Part shown: positions 24,053-32,783 of the stretch, piece by piece | How the letters are laid out: each line of letters opens with the position of its first letter | Numbering within the stretch: the stretch's first letter is position 1 | Source: Ottowia flava | GTDB lineage: Bacteria; Pseudomonadota; Gammaproteobacteria; Burkholderiales; Burkholderiaceae_C | DNA: 64,000 nucleotides | Assembly: GCF_042680565.1 (NCBI RefSeq) | Contig: NZ_JBHUEJ010000045.1 | Coordinates: 62,001 to 126,000, forward strand | Reading direction: 5' to 3' | Program-made: the position numbers and the translations under genes | The notes under the pieces: generated by a model | Told to the model about the DNA's origin: nothing | Databases searched by the model: none | The model's input: the letters and a program-made list of their open reading frames with translations, nothing else

Positions 24053-25246
24053 ATGGACTTTTCCCTCTCGCCCGAACTGATCGCGCTGCGTGACCGTGTT
24101 CGGCAGTTCATCGCCGAACAAGTGATTCCGCTGGAAAACGACGAGCGCCAGTCGCACCACGGCCCCAGCGAGGCGCTGCGCCGCGAGCTGGTGGCGCGCG
24201 GCAAGGCCGCCGGCCTGCTGACACCGCACGCCTCGCGCGAGCTGGGCGGCATGGGCCTGACGCACGTTGAAAAAGCCGTGGTGTTTGAAGAAGCCGGTTA
24301 TTCGTGGCTGGGCCCGACGGCGCTGAACATCCACGCGCCAGACGAAGGCAACATCCACCTGATGGAAGAAGTGGCCACGCCGGCGCAGAAAGAGCGCTGG
24401 CTGCGCCCCCAGGTGGCGGGCGAATGGCGGTCTTGCTTTGCCATGACCGAGCCCTCGCCCGGCGCCGGCGCCGACCCGTCCATGCTGGCCACCACCGCCG
24501 TGCGCGACGGCGACGATTACCTGATCAGCGGCGACAAGTGGTTCATCACCGGGGCCGAAGGCGCGCACTACGCCATCGTCATGGCGCGCATGGAAGACGG
24601 CTCGGCCACCATGTTCCTGACCGACATGGACCGCGAAGGCATTACCCTGGTGCGCAACATGGACGCGATGGACGCCTGCTTTGCCGGCGGCCACGGCGTG
24701 CTGCGCTTTGACGACGTGCGCATCCCCGCCGCCGACGTGCTGGGTGAGATCGGCAAGGGCTTTCGCTACGCGCAGGTGCGCCTGGCGCCGGCGCGCCTGA
24801 CGCACTGCATGCGCTGGCTGGGCCAGGCGCGCCGCGCGCATGACACGGCGCTGAACTACGCGCGCCAACGCCACGCCTTCGGCAAGCCGCTGGCCGAGCA
24901 CGAAGGCGTGGGCTTCATGCTGGCCGACAACGACATGGACCTGACCACCGCGCGCCTGCACATCTGGCACACGGCGTGGCTGCTGGACCAGGGCGAAAAG
25001 GGCAACTTTGAATCCAGCCGCGCCAAGGTCGTGTGCTCGGAAGCCGAATGGCGCGTGGTCGACCGCAGCGTGCAAATTTTGGGCGGCCAGGGCGTGACGG
25101 GCGAAACGCCGGTGATGCGCATTTTCACCGACATGCGCGCCTTCCGCATCTACGACGGCCCGAGCGAAGTGCACCGCTGGAGCATGGCGCGCAAGCTGGT
25201 GCACATGGCGGACAAAGCCGCCGCGGCGCCCGAGGCCGGCGCATGA
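24053..25246 (+). CDS. Acyl-CoA dehydrogenase (ACAD10/11-like)
   Basis: 397-residue flavoprotein. Key stretches are SCFAMTEPSPGAGADPSML (FAD/substrate strand), YLISGDKWFITGAEGA, YARQRHAFGKPLAEHEGVG, VQILGGQGVTGETPVMRIF and IYDGPSEVHRW, where Asp-Gly replaces the common Glu-Gly. The start follows CGGAGGTGCTCC. It overlaps the phosphotransferase gene by ATGA. Bacterial pairs of an ACAD with an APH-like kinase resemble the two halves of mammalian ACAD10/ACAD11, which process 4-hydroxyacyl-CoA by phosphorylation and elimination; this parallel suggests a hydroxy-fatty-acid role here (inference). Confidence 0.88.
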   Translation: MDFSLSPELIALRDRVRQFIAEQVIPLENDERQSHHGPSEALRRELVARGKAAGLLTPHASRELGGMGLTHVEKAVVFEEAGYSWLGPTALNIHAPDEGNIHLMEEVATPAQKERWLRPQVAGEWRSCFAMTEPSPGAGADPSMLATTAVRDGDDYLISGDKWFITGAEGAHYAIVMARMEDGSATMFLTDMDREGITLVRNMDAMDACFAGGHGVLRFDDVRIPAADVLGEIGKGFRYAQVRLAPARLTHCMRWLGQARRAHDTALNYARQRHAFGKPLAEHEGVGFMLADNDMDLTTARLHIWHTAWLLDQGEKGNFESSRAKVVCSEAEWRVVDRSVQILGGQGVTGETPVMRIFTDMRAFRIYDGPSEVHRWSMARKLVHMADKAAAAPEAGA

Positions 25247-26307
25247 GCGCGGCCGCCAGCAACGTTGCGTCCACTGGCGCGGCAGCGCTGCCCCTCGGCC
25301 CGCTGACCGACTACCTGCGCGCGCAAGGCCTGCTGGGCGACGCCGCGCCGCAGCTCAGCGTGCTGGCCGGCGGACAGTCCAACCCCACCTTCCGCATCGA
25401 CGCGGGCCCAAGCCGCCAGTACGTGCTGCGCAAGAAGCCGGCCGGCACGCTGGTGGCGTCGGCGCACGCCATCGACCGCGAATTCCGCGTGATGCAGGCG
25501 CTGCAGGGCAGCGGCGTGCCGGTGCCGCGCATGCTGGCGTACTGCGAGGACGGCAGCCTGATCGGCACGCCCTTCTACGTCATGGAATTCCTGCAGGGCC
25601 GCGTCTTCATGGACCAGGGCCTGCCGGGCATGGCGCCGGCCGAACGCCTGGCGATCTATCGCGAGATGAACCGCGTCATCGCCGCGCTGCACGCGGTCGA
25701 CTACCACGCCGTGGGCTTGGGCGATTACGGAAAGGAAGGCCATTACGTGGGCCGCCAGATCGCCCGCTGGACGCGCCAGTGCCGCGAATCGCCGCTGCCC
25801 GTGAACGCCGCCATGCAGCGGCTGATGGACTGGCTGCCCGCGCACCTGCCGCCGGGCGACGAAACCACGCTGGTGCACGGCGACTACCGGTTGGACAACC
25901 TGATCTTCCACCCCACCGAGCCGCGCGTGATCGGCGTGCTGGACTGGGAGCTGTCCACGCTCGGCCACCCGCTGGCGGATCTGGCCTACCAGTGCATGGG
26001 CTGGCGCATCCCGCACGACTTGTGGCGCGGCATTGGCGGGCTGGACCTGACTAGTCTGGGCATTCCGTCCGAAGCCGAGTACGTGCGCTGGTACGGCGAA
26101 GCGACGGGCCGCGACGCCGCCGGGCACTGGGACTACTACATCGCCTACAACCTGTTCCGCATGGCCGCCATCCTGCACGGCATCGCCCAGCGCGCACAGG
26201 ACGGCAACGCAGCCTCGGCCGACGCGGTGCAGACCGGCGCCAAGGCCGGCCCGCTGGCCGAGCTGGGTTGGCAGGCGGCGCAGCGCTACCAGGCGACGCG
26301 GGGTTGA
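25243..26307 (+). CDS. Phosphotransferase family protein (APH/ACAD10 kinase-domain-like)
   Basis: 354-residue protein with the aminoglycoside-phosphotransferase/kinase-like fold. VLAGGQSNPTFRI is the nucleotide loop, YVLRKKPAG carries the ATP-binding Lys, LVHGDYRLDNLIFH is the catalytic Brenner motif, and VLDWELSTLGHPLADL supplies the metal-binding Asp. It overlaps the upstream acyl-CoA dehydrogenase gene by ATGA. The pairing mirrors ACAD10/11, where the kinase domain phosphorylates 4-hydroxyacyl-CoA. The antibiotic-resistance role of the superfamily is not suggested here. Confidence 0.85.
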   Translation: MSAAASNVASTGAAALPLGPLTDYLRAQGLLGDAAPQLSVLAGGQSNPTFRIDAGPSRQYVLRKKPAGTLVASAHAIDREFRVMQALQGSGVPVPRMLAYCEDGSLIGTPFYVMEFLQGRVFMDQGLPGMAPAERLAIYREMNRVIAALHAVDYHAVGLGDYGKEGHYVGRQIARWTRQCRESPLPVNAAMQRLMDWLPAHLPPGDETTLVHGDYRLDNLIFHPTEPRVIGVLDWELSTLGHPLADLAYQCMGWRIPHDLWRGIGGLDLTSLGIPSEAEYVRWYGEATGRDAAGHWDYYIAYNLFRMAAILHGIAQRAQDGNAASADAVQTGAKAGPLAELGWQAAQRYQATRG

Positions 26308-26350
26308 AGGGGCGCTGCGGCGTCAGGCGTCGCCGCCGTTCACCCAGTCA

Positions 26351-26417
26351 GGTTTTCAGAAAGGAATCGGCCATCAGCCCTACAACCATCTGCGCGGTCA
26401 GCTACTCAACTTATAGC
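26351..26417 (-). repeat. dispersed ~60-bp element, copy 9
   Basis: Reverse orientation: CAGCCCTACAACCATCTGCG, then GCTACTCAACTTATAGC (26401-26417). Lies between convergent genes; the xth stop codon is inside it. Confidence 0.85.
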
Positions 26418-27202
26418 GACAAATCGTAGTCGATGGTGATCGGCGCGTGGTCGCTGAACTTCTGGTCCTTGTAGATCGCCGTCTCGCGCGCCAGGTGGGC
26501 GATGGCGGGCGTCGCCAGGTGGTAGTCGAGCCGCCAGCCCACGTTCTTGGCGTAGGCCTGACCGCGGTTGCTCCACCACGTGTAGGCCTCGCCCGTGGTG
26601 TCGGGATGCAGGTGGCGGTACACATCCACCAGCTTCAGCTCGTCGATGACGCGGCTGACCCAGGCGCGCTCTTCGGGCAGGAAGCCGCTGTTTTTCTGGT
26701 TGCTCTTCCAGTTCTTGAGGTCGATTTCCTGGTGCGCCACGTTCACGTCGCCGCACAAGACGAAGTCGCGCTCGGCCTGCAGGCGGTGCAGCACGGGGTA
26801 GAACTCGGCCAGGAAGCGGTACTTGGCCTCCTGCCGCTCCGGGCCGGACGAGCCGGAAGGGAAGTAGCAGCTGATGACGGAGAACTTGCGCTTGGGCGTG
26901 TCAAAACGCACTTCCAGGTAGCGGCCCTCGGCGTCAAATTCTTCCGAGCCATACCCCGCGATCACCGCTGTGGGCTCATGGCGCGTGTACACACCCACGC
27001 CGGAGTAGCCCTTCTTCTCGGCCAGGTGAAAGTGCCCCTTCATGCCCGCCAGAATCTCGAACTTGCCGGCCAAGTCGGGCATCTGCGCCTTGATTTCCTG
27101 CACGCAAATACAATCCGGCGCGTGCTGCTCCAGCCACGTTTCCACGCCTTTGGTGGTGGCCGAACGGATGCCATTCAGGTTGAGGCTGGTGAGCTTGAAC
27201 AA
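26411..27202 (-). CDS. xth: Exodeoxyribonuclease III
   Basis: 263-residue DNA repair nuclease (AP endonuclease and 3'-5' exonuclease). Catalytic motifs are all visible: SLNLNGIRSA, CVQEIKAQ with the metal-binding Glu, CYFPSGSSG, LCGDVNVAH with Asp/Asn, WRLDYHLAT and FSDHAPITIDYD with the final Asp-His pair. The start is TTG at 27202, preceded by GGAG at suitable distance. No in-frame ATG fits the family N-terminus. The gene begins only 12 bp from the divergent pyrE start, so each promoter must lie in the other gene. Confidence 0.92.
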   Translation of the reverse strand: MFKLTSLNLNGIRSATTKGVETWLEQHAPDCICVQEIKAQMPDLAGKFEILAGMKGHFHLAEKKGYSGVGVYTRHEPTAVIAGYGSEEFDAEGRYLEVRFDTPKRKFSVISCYFPSGSSGPERQEAKYRFLAEFYPVLHRLQAERDFVLCGDVNVAHQEIDLKNWKSNQKNSGFLPEERAWVSRVIDELKLVDVYRHLHPDTTGEAYTWWSNRGQAYAKNVGWRLDYHLATPAIAHLARETAIYKDQKFSDHAPITIDYDLSL

Positions 27203-27214
27203 GGGGATTCTCCA

Positions 27215-27934
27215 ATGAACAGCGCCGTGAACCACGGGCCATCGACCGCCGCCGGGGCGGCCAGCGACCAGGACGGGCTGGCGCAGGAATTCGTGCAATT
27301 TGCCATCGACGCAGGGGTGCTGCGCTTCGGCGAATTCAAGACCAAGGCGGGGCGGATGAGCCCCTACTTCTTCAACGCCGGGCTGTTTGACGACGGGGCC
27401 AAGCTGGCGCGGCTGGCGCAATTCTATGCGCGGGCCCTGCTGGCGTCGGGGCTGGAGTTCGACGTGATCTTCGGCCCCGCCTACAAGGGCATTCCGCTGG
27501 GCGCGGCCGTGGCGGTGGAGCTGGCACGCCAGGGCGTCAACAAACCTTTTGCCTACAACCGCAAGGAAGCCAAGGACCACGGCGAAGGCGGCACCCTGGT
27601 CGGCGCGCCGCTGCAGGGCCGGGTGCTGATCGTGGACGACGTGATTTCGGCCGGCACCGCCGTGCGCGAGTCGATCGCGCTCATCCGCGCGGCCGGCGCC
27701 ACGCCGCACGCGGTGGCGATTGCCCTGGACCGACAGGAGAAAGCGACGGAAGGCGGCAAGGACGTGGACTGGAGCGCCGTGCAATATGTCCGGGAAACGC
27801 TGGGCCTGCAGGTGTGCGCCATCGCCAACTTGGCCCAGTTATTGCATCACCTGCAGTCAACTGACAAATTTTTGCCCTACGTCAATGCCGTGTCCGCCTA
27901 CCGGACGCGGTATGGCGTTGATCAGAGGACATGA
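27215..27934 (+). CDS. pyrE: Orotate phosphoribosyltransferase
   Basis: 239-residue enzyme converting orotate and PRPP to OMP in pyrimidine synthesis. Diagnostic parts are FGEFKTKAGRMSPYFFNAG, VIFGPAYKGIPLGAA, the flexible catalytic loop YNRKEAKDHGEGG and the PRPP-binding motif VLIVDDVISAGTAVRE. The N-terminal about 20 residues (NSAVNHGPSTAAGAASDQ) extend beyond the usual family start. Immediately divergent from xth and overlapping the next gene by ATGA. Confidence 0.95.
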   Translation: MNSAVNHGPSTAAGAASDQDGLAQEFVQFAIDAGVLRFGEFKTKAGRMSPYFFNAGLFDDGAKLARLAQFYARALLASGLEFDVIFGPAYKGIPLGAAVAVELARQGVNKPFAYNRKEAKDHGEGGTLVGAPLQGRVLIVDDVISAGTAVRESIALIRAAGATPHAVAIALDRQEKATEGGKDVDWSAVQYVRETLGLQVCAIANLAQLLHHLQSTDKFLPYVNAVSAYRTRYGVDQRT

Positions 27935-28647
27935 CGAACCGCCTGCGCTACCGCCCCTTTTTACAGATCGTCCGCTGGGTGACTAGCGCTGCCGTTGTGG
28001 CGCTGTGGGCCCCGGTGGCCAGTGCGCAGCCGGCCACGAGCAGCATCTACACCTGCATCGACGCGCACGGCCGTCGCCTCACATCCGACCGACCGATTCT
28101 GGCCTGCAACGACCGCGAACAGCGCGAGCTGAACCGCAGCGGCACCACCAAGCGCGTGGTCGGCCCGACGCTCACGGCCAAGGAGCGCGAGGCTGAGGAA
28201 GCCCGCCAGCGCGAAGCCGAGCTGGACCGCCAGCGCGCGCGCGACGCCATCCGCCGCGACGAGGCGCTGATCACCCGTTACCCCAACCAGGCCGCGCACG
28301 AACACGGCCGCAAGAACGCGCTGGCGCAAAGCCAGACCATCGTGGGCGCGGCCAAGGAGCGCATCGCCGAGTTGCAGCAGGAGCGCAAGGGCCTGAACGA
28401 GGAGATGGAGTTCTACAAGAAGGACCCGTCCCGGGCCCCTGCCAAGGTGCGCCGCGCGATCGAGGCCAACGCCGAGGCCATCGCCACCCAACAGCGCGCC
28501 ATCGATGCCCAACAAGCCGAGCGCGACCGCATCAATGCCCGCTTCGATGAGCAACTGGCGCGCCTGAAAGTGCTGTGGGCGGCGCAGGCCAAGGCGCCAG
28601 GCAAGGCGCCGGGCGGTGCTTCCGCGCCTGCGGCGCGAACGCCCTAG
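27931..28647 (+). CDS. DUF4124-like periplasmic coiled-coil protein
   Basis: 238 residues. A hydrophobic signal (AAVVALWAPVASA) is followed by a short DUF4124-type module, IYTCIDAHGRRLTSDRPI with a Cys pair (ACNDRE). A long charged helical region then runs from about residue 85 to 220, with Glu/Arg/Gln-rich heptads (EREAEEARQREAELDRQRAR) predicting coiled coil. The C-terminal tail is Ala/Pro/Lys-rich. No enzymatic motif. The gene overlaps pyrE by ATGA and is probably co-transcribed. Function unknown. Confidence 0.75.
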   Translation: MTNRLRYRPFLQIVRWVTSAAVVALWAPVASAQPATSSIYTCIDAHGRRLTSDRPILACNDREQRELNRSGTTKRVVGPTLTAKEREAEEARQREAELDRQRARDAIRRDEALITRYPNQAAHEHGRKNALAQSQTIVGAAKERIAELQQERKGLNEEMEFYKKDPSRAPAKVRRAIEANAEAIATQQRAIDAQQAERDRINARFDEQLARLKVLWAAQAKAPGKAPGGASAPAARTP

Positions 28648-28676
28648 AGCAGACCTGCCCTGGCCAGAGGGTGTTT

Positions 28677-28738
28677 CTCAAGCCAAATTGGCCGCCAGCC
28701 CTACAGCCATCAGCGCAAACAGCTTCTTATTTGATAGC
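28677..28738 (-). repeat. dispersed ~60-bp element, copy 10
   Basis: Reverse orientation: AAGCCAAATTGGCCGCCAGC, CCTACAGCCATCAGCGCAAA, head GCTTCTTATTTGATAGC. Between convergent genes. Confidence 0.85.
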
Positions 28739-28781
28739 ATTTTTGGACTGACGCGCGCCGGCCAGCAGGCGCCACTCGCCT

Positions 28782-30284
28782 TCACGCGCCGCCGAGCTTG
28801 CTGCGCAGCAGTTCGTTCACCTGGCCCGGGTTGGCTTTGCCCTTGCTGGCCTTCATCACCTGACCGACCAGCGCGTTGAAGGCCTTGTCCTTGCCGGCGC
28901 GGAACTGGGCCACGTTGTCCGGGTTGGCGGCGATGACCTCGTCGACGATTTTTTCCAGCGCCCCTGAATCGTTCATCTGTTTGAGGCCCTTGGCCTCGAT
29001 CAGCGCGTCCACCGCTGCGGCTGCGTCCGCAGCTTCCGATTTTTGCCCCTCGCCCGCCCACAGCGCCTCAAACACCTGGCGCGCGGCGGCGTTGCTGATG
29101 GTGTTGTCGTAGATGCGGCCGATCAGCGCGGCCAGCTGCGCGGCCGAGACCTTGGTCGCTTCGATGCCGATTTCTTCGGCGTTCAGGCGGCGCGACAGCT
29201 CGCCCATCACCCAGTTGCTGGCCAGTTTGGGCTGGCCGCTGGCCTGGGCGGCGGCTTCAAAGTAGGCGCCCATGGCCAGCGACTGCGTGAGCGTGGTGGC
29301 GTCGTACTCGGGCAGGCCGTAATCGGCCACGAAGCGCTCGGCCATGGCGCGCGGCAGCTCGGGCATGGTGGCGCGCGTGCTCTCGATCCACTCGGCCGAC
29401 ACGCTGAGCGGCGGCAGGTCGGGATCGGGGAAGTAGCGGTAGTCGGCCGAATCTTCCTTGGTGCGCATGGCGCGCGTTTCGCCCGTGTCGGGGTCGAACA
29501 GCACGGTGGCCTGCTGGATCGCCAGGCCGTCTTCGATCTGTTCGATCTGCCAGCGGATCTCGAAGTCGATCGCCTGCTGCATGAAGCGGAAGCTGTTCAG
29601 GTTCTTGATCTCGCGGCGCGTGCCCAGCGGCTGGCCCGGCTTGCGCACGCTGACGTTGGCGTCGCAGCGGAAGCTGCCTTCCTGCATGTTGCCGTCGCAG
29701 ATGCCGATCCAGGTGACGATCTTGTGCAGCTCCTTGGCGTAGGCCACGGCCTCGGCGCTGCTGCGCATGTCGGGCTCGGTCACGATCTCCAGCAGCGGCG
29801 TGCCGGCGCGGTTCAAGTCGATGCCCGAAGCGTCGGGGAACTGGTCGTGCACCGACTTGCCGGCATCTTCCTCCAGGTGCGCGCGCACCAGGCGCACGGT
29901 TTTCTTTTCGCGCACCGCGTCGGCGCCCTTGCCGGTTTCGAGGAAGAAGCTGACCTCGCCACCCTGCACCACCGGGATCTCGAACTGGCTGATCTGGTAG
30001 CCCTTGGGCAAGTCGGGGTAGAAGTAATTCTTGCGGGCAAAAATGCTGCGTGGCGCAATGTGGGAGCCAAGTGCCAGTCCCAATTTGATAGCGCAGGCCA
30101 CCGCCTCGCGGTTCATCACCGGCAGCGTGCCGGGCAGCGCCAAGTCAACCGCGCAGGCCTGGGTGTTGGGCTCGGCACCGAAGGCCGTGCTGGCCCGGCT
30201 GAAGATCTTGCTCTGCGTCTGCAGTTGGGCGTGGGTCTCGAAGCCGATGACGACTTCGTAGCCTTGGACGAGCGGAGCACTCAT
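28782..30284 (-). CDS. gatB: Aspartyl/glutamyl-tRNA amidotransferase subunit B
   Basis: 500-residue subunit that binds mischarged Glu-tRNA(Gln)/Asp-tRNA(Asn) and activates the acyl group for amidation. The N-terminal cradle shows YEVVIGFETHAQLQTQSKIF, ALPGTLPVMN, YFYPDLPKGYQISQFE, LNRAGTPLLEIVTEPD and EDSADYRYFPDPDLPPL. The C-terminal tail (GatB/YqeY domain) ends NPGQVNELLRSKL. Normal length. It is the last gene of a gatC-gatA-(NlpE-like)-gatB unit. Confidence 0.96.
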   Translation of the reverse strand: MSAPLVQGYEVVIGFETHAQLQTQSKIFSRASTAFGAEPNTQACAVDLALPGTLPVMNREAVACAIKLGLALGSHIAPRSIFARKNYFYPDLPKGYQISQFEIPVVQGGEVSFFLETGKGADAVREKKTVRLVRAHLEEDAGKSVHDQFPDASGIDLNRAGTPLLEIVTEPDMRSSAEAVAYAKELHKIVTWIGICDGNMQEGSFRCDANVSVRKPGQPLGTRREIKNLNSFRFMQQAIDFEIRWQIEQIEDGLAIQQATVLFDPDTGETRAMRTKEDSADYRYFPDPDLPPLSVSAEWIESTRATMPELPRAMAERFVADYGLPEYDATTLTQSLAMGAYFEAAAQASGQPKLASNWVMGELSRRLNAEEIGIEATKVSAAQLAALIGRIYDNTISNAAARQVFEALWAGEGQKSEAADAAAAVDALIEAKGLKQMNDSGALEKIVDEVIAANPDNVAQFRAGKDKAFNALVGQVMKASKGKANPGQVNELLRSKLGGA

Positions 30285-30351
30285 GGAATCAGACAGGACA
30301 AAGGTTTGAAATAAGCAGGGGCCGACCAGCGAACACAGGGCATTCGCGCGC

Positions 30352-30786
30352 TCAGCGCGGCGCCTGCCGGGTGAAAAGGTAGCGCGGATCGTCGCCCAGC
30401 GAGGCGTGCGTGCCGTGCTCGCGCAACTCCAGCGCGTTGTCCCGCAGGCGAAACGCCAGGCTGCCGCCACCCTGGGTGCGCAGCACGATCACATCGGGTG
30501 CCTGATCGTCGAAGCGGAACTTGCCGCGCGAGACAATCGGCGCCTTGCGCTTGCCGCGGTACAGCTCGCGCACGACGTAGCTGCGATCGGGGCGCAATTC
30601 CACCTCGATGTGGATGCCCAGGCAGTCGGCGCAACGCAGCTCGCCCGCATAGGTACCTTCCCAGGCCATGACCTGCACCGACCGCGGCGCCTGGATCGGC
30701 ACGGGCGGCGCCGAGGTGGCCTGTGCAGGCAGGGTCGCGCCCAGCAGCGCAGCAAGGGCAATGACAAGAGGAACTCGCTTGTACAT
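30352..30786 (-). CDS. NlpE N-terminal-domain-like exported protein
   Basis: 144 residues. An N-terminal signal peptide (LVIALAALLGATLPAQA) is followed by a small beta-barrel related to the N-terminal domain of the copper-response lipoprotein NlpE: WEGTYAGELRCADCLGIHIEVEL with the CxxC pair, then YVVRELYRGK and GKFRFDD. No lipobox Cys follows the signal, so it is probably soluble periplasmic. It sits between gatA (31 bp away) and gatB (67 bp), on the same strand, an odd place for an envelope protein. A metal or redox role is suggested only by the CxxC. Confidence 0.78.
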   Translation of the reverse strand: MYKRVPLVIALAALLGATLPAQATSAPPVPIQAPRSVQVMAWEGTYAGELRCADCLGIHIEVELRPDRSYVVRELYRGKRKAPIVSRGKFRFDDQAPDVIVLRTQGGGSLAFRLRDNALELREHGTHASLGDDPRYLFTRQAPR

Positions 30787-30817
30787 GTGAACTCCGGTTC
30801 AGGTGGCGCCGACCGGC

Positions 30818-32284
30818 TCAGGCCCCGGGCGGGCGGCGCTGGTGAAAATCGGTGGCCTGCTGCAGCCGGTGCGCGACGTTGAGCAAACGCCCCTCCTGCA
30901 GGTAGTTGCCGATCAGCTGGAGGCCGACCGGCATGCCGCCTTCGCCAAAGCCGGCGGGCACACTCAGGCCCGGCAGACCGGCCAGCGAGGCGGGTAGCGT
31001 GTAGATGTCGGCCAGATAGTCGGCCAGCGGGTCGTCGCCGTGCGCACCAATGCCCCAGGCGACCGAAGGCGCCACCGGACCGGCGATCACGTCGCATTGC
31101 TCGAACGCGCGCTGGAAATCCTGCGCGATGAGGCGACGCACCTTTTGCGCCTGCAGGTAGTAGGCGTCGTAGTAACCATGGCTCAGCACATAGGCGCCGG
31201 TCATGATGCGGCGCTGCACCTCGTCGCCAAAGCCCTGGGCGCGGGTCTTCTTGTACATGTCCTCCAGGTCGGTGTAGTCCGGCGCGCGGTAGCCGAACTT
31301 CACACCGTCGAAGCGGCTGAGGTTGGAGCTGGCTTCAGCCGCGGCGAGCACGTAGTACACCGGGATCGCCATGCGCGTGCGCGGCAGCGAGATGTCGACC
31401 ACGGTGGCGCCCAGTTGGCGCAGTTCGGCCAGCGCGCCGTCAATGGCTGCGCGCACGTCGCCGTTCAGGCCCCCCCCGAAAAACTCGGTCGGCAGGCCGA
31501 TGCGCAGGCCGGTCAGATCGCCCGTCAGGCCGCGCGTGAAGTCTTCGGCGGGCACATCGAGCGAGGTGGAATCGCGGTCAGGATCCGGCCCGCAGATGGC
31601 CGACAGCAGCAACGCGCAGTCTTCAGCGGTGCGCGCCATCGGGCCAGCTTGGTCGAGGCTGGAGGCAAAGGCCACCATGCCGTAGCGGCTGGCGCGGCCG
31701 TAGGTCGGCTTGATGCCGGTGATGCCGCAGAAGCTGGCCGGCTGGCGGATCGAGCCGCCCGTGTCGGTGCCCGTGGCCGCTGGCGCCAGACGCCCCGCGA
31801 CCGCCGCCGCGCTGCCGCCGGACGAGCCGCCCGGCACGCGCACGGCGTCCCACGGGTTGCGCGCAACGCCGTAGGCCGAGTTCTCGTTGCCCGAGCCCAT
31901 GGCGAATTCGTCGCAGTTGAGCTTGCCCAGCGTGACCATGCCCGCCTCGGCCAAGCGGTGCACCACCGTGGCGTCGAAGGGCGATCGGTAGGCCTCGAGC
32001 ATCTTCGAGCCTGCGGTGGTGGCGAAATCGCGTGTGACGAAGATGTCCTTGTGCGCGATCGGTACGCCTGCCAGCGCGGGTGCGTTGCCCGCAGTCAGCA
32101 GGGCGTCGGCGGCGCGCGCCTGGGCCAGCGTGGCCTCTTCGTCAAGCGCCAGGTAGGCACCGAGATCAGAGGCTGCCTGGCTGCGCGCCAGGAAATGGCG
32201 TGCCACCTCGTCGGCAGACACATCCCGGGACTTCAATCGTGCGGCGAGCTGAGCCACCGTCAAATCGTGCAAGGCGTCGCTCAT
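30818..32284 (-). CDS. gatA: Aspartyl/glutamyl-tRNA amidotransferase subunit A
   Basis: 488-residue amidase subunit releasing ammonia from glutamine. The Ser-cisSer-Lys triad is visible: K79 in GVPIAHKDIF, S154 in PGGSSGGS and S178 in GTDTGGSIRQPA. The ammonia channel partner is GatB. ATG at 32284 overlaps the gatC stop as TGATG; a GTG one codon earlier is an alternative start. Normal length, no anomalies. Confidence 0.96.
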   Translation of the reverse strand: MSDALHDLTVAQLAARLKSRDVSADEVARHFLARSQAASDLGAYLALDEEATLAQARAADALLTAGNAPALAGVPIAHKDIFVTRDFATTAGSKMLEAYRSPFDATVVHRLAEAGMVTLGKLNCDEFAMGSGNENSAYGVARNPWDAVRVPGGSSGGSAAAVAGRLAPAATGTDTGGSIRQPASFCGITGIKPTYGRASRYGMVAFASSLDQAGPMARTAEDCALLLSAICGPDPDRDSTSLDVPAEDFTRGLTGDLTGLRIGLPTEFFGGGLNGDVRAAIDGALAELRQLGATVVDISLPRTRMAIPVYYVLAAAEASSNLSRFDGVKFGYRAPDYTDLEDMYKKTRAQGFGDEVQRRIMTGAYVLSHGYYDAYYLQAQKVRRLIAQDFQRAFEQCDVIAGPVAPSVAWGIGAHGDDPLADYLADIYTLPASLAGLPGLSVPAGFGEGGMPVGLQLIGNYLQEGRLLNVAHRLQQATDFHQRRPPGA

Positions 32285-32583
32285 CACTCAATCACCCGGG
32301 GAACCAGATACAGGCCGTCTTCCACCGACGGGGCGCTGCGCTGATTGGCTTGGCGCTGGTTGTGCTCGGTGACCACGTCGTCGCGCAAGCGCAGGGTGAT
32401 GTCCTGAATGGCGGCCACGGGGTGCGGCAAGGGCTCGACGCCTTGCGTGTCGACCTCGCACATGGCCTGCACCAGGTCGAAAAAGCCGTTGAGTTTGACG
32501 AGCATCTGCTCACTTTGAGCGTCGGTCAGCGCAAGTCGCGCCAGATGGGCGATGCGGTCGACGTCGTTGGGGGTCAGCGCCAT
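32284..32583 (-). CDS. gatC: Aspartyl/glutamyl-tRNA amidotransferase subunit C
   Basis: 99-residue small subunit that wraps GatA-GatB. Typical sequence: NDVDRIAHLARLALTDAQSE near the start, LNGFFDLVQAMCEVDTQGVEPLPHP in the middle, and LRDDVV followed by VEDGLYLVPRVIE at the end. First gene of the gat operon, divergent from mreB. Confidence 0.94.
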   Translation of the reverse strand: MALTPNDVDRIAHLARLALTDAQSEQMLVKLNGFFDLVQAMCEVDTQGVEPLPHPVAAIQDITLRLRDDVVTEHNQRQANQRSAPSVEDGLYLVPRVIE

Positions 32584-32783
32584 GCGGATTGGCCAAAAGC
32601 GGTGTGCGGTTTTTGAAGGTTTTGGCCCGCTGGAAGCGGGTTCCAGACGGGCCAATGCGTTATTATCCCGCCTTTGCGCAACGGCCCCTCTTCGGGCCGC
32701 AATTGCACCCAAATCTCTCGCAAATCGCATCGAACAAGCTCAGCCGGCGGCAGGGTGCCGGCCAGCAGCCTCAAGGACATTTC

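Noticed and set aside
30065..30090. AATTTGATAGCGCAGG in gatB resembles the repeat
   Set aside because: Lies in a conserved GatB segment (AIKLGLALG) with no core or tail of the element.
32600..32680. Possible mreB promoter (TATTAT at about 32661)
   Set aside because: No -35 element at an acceptable distance; too weak to annotate.
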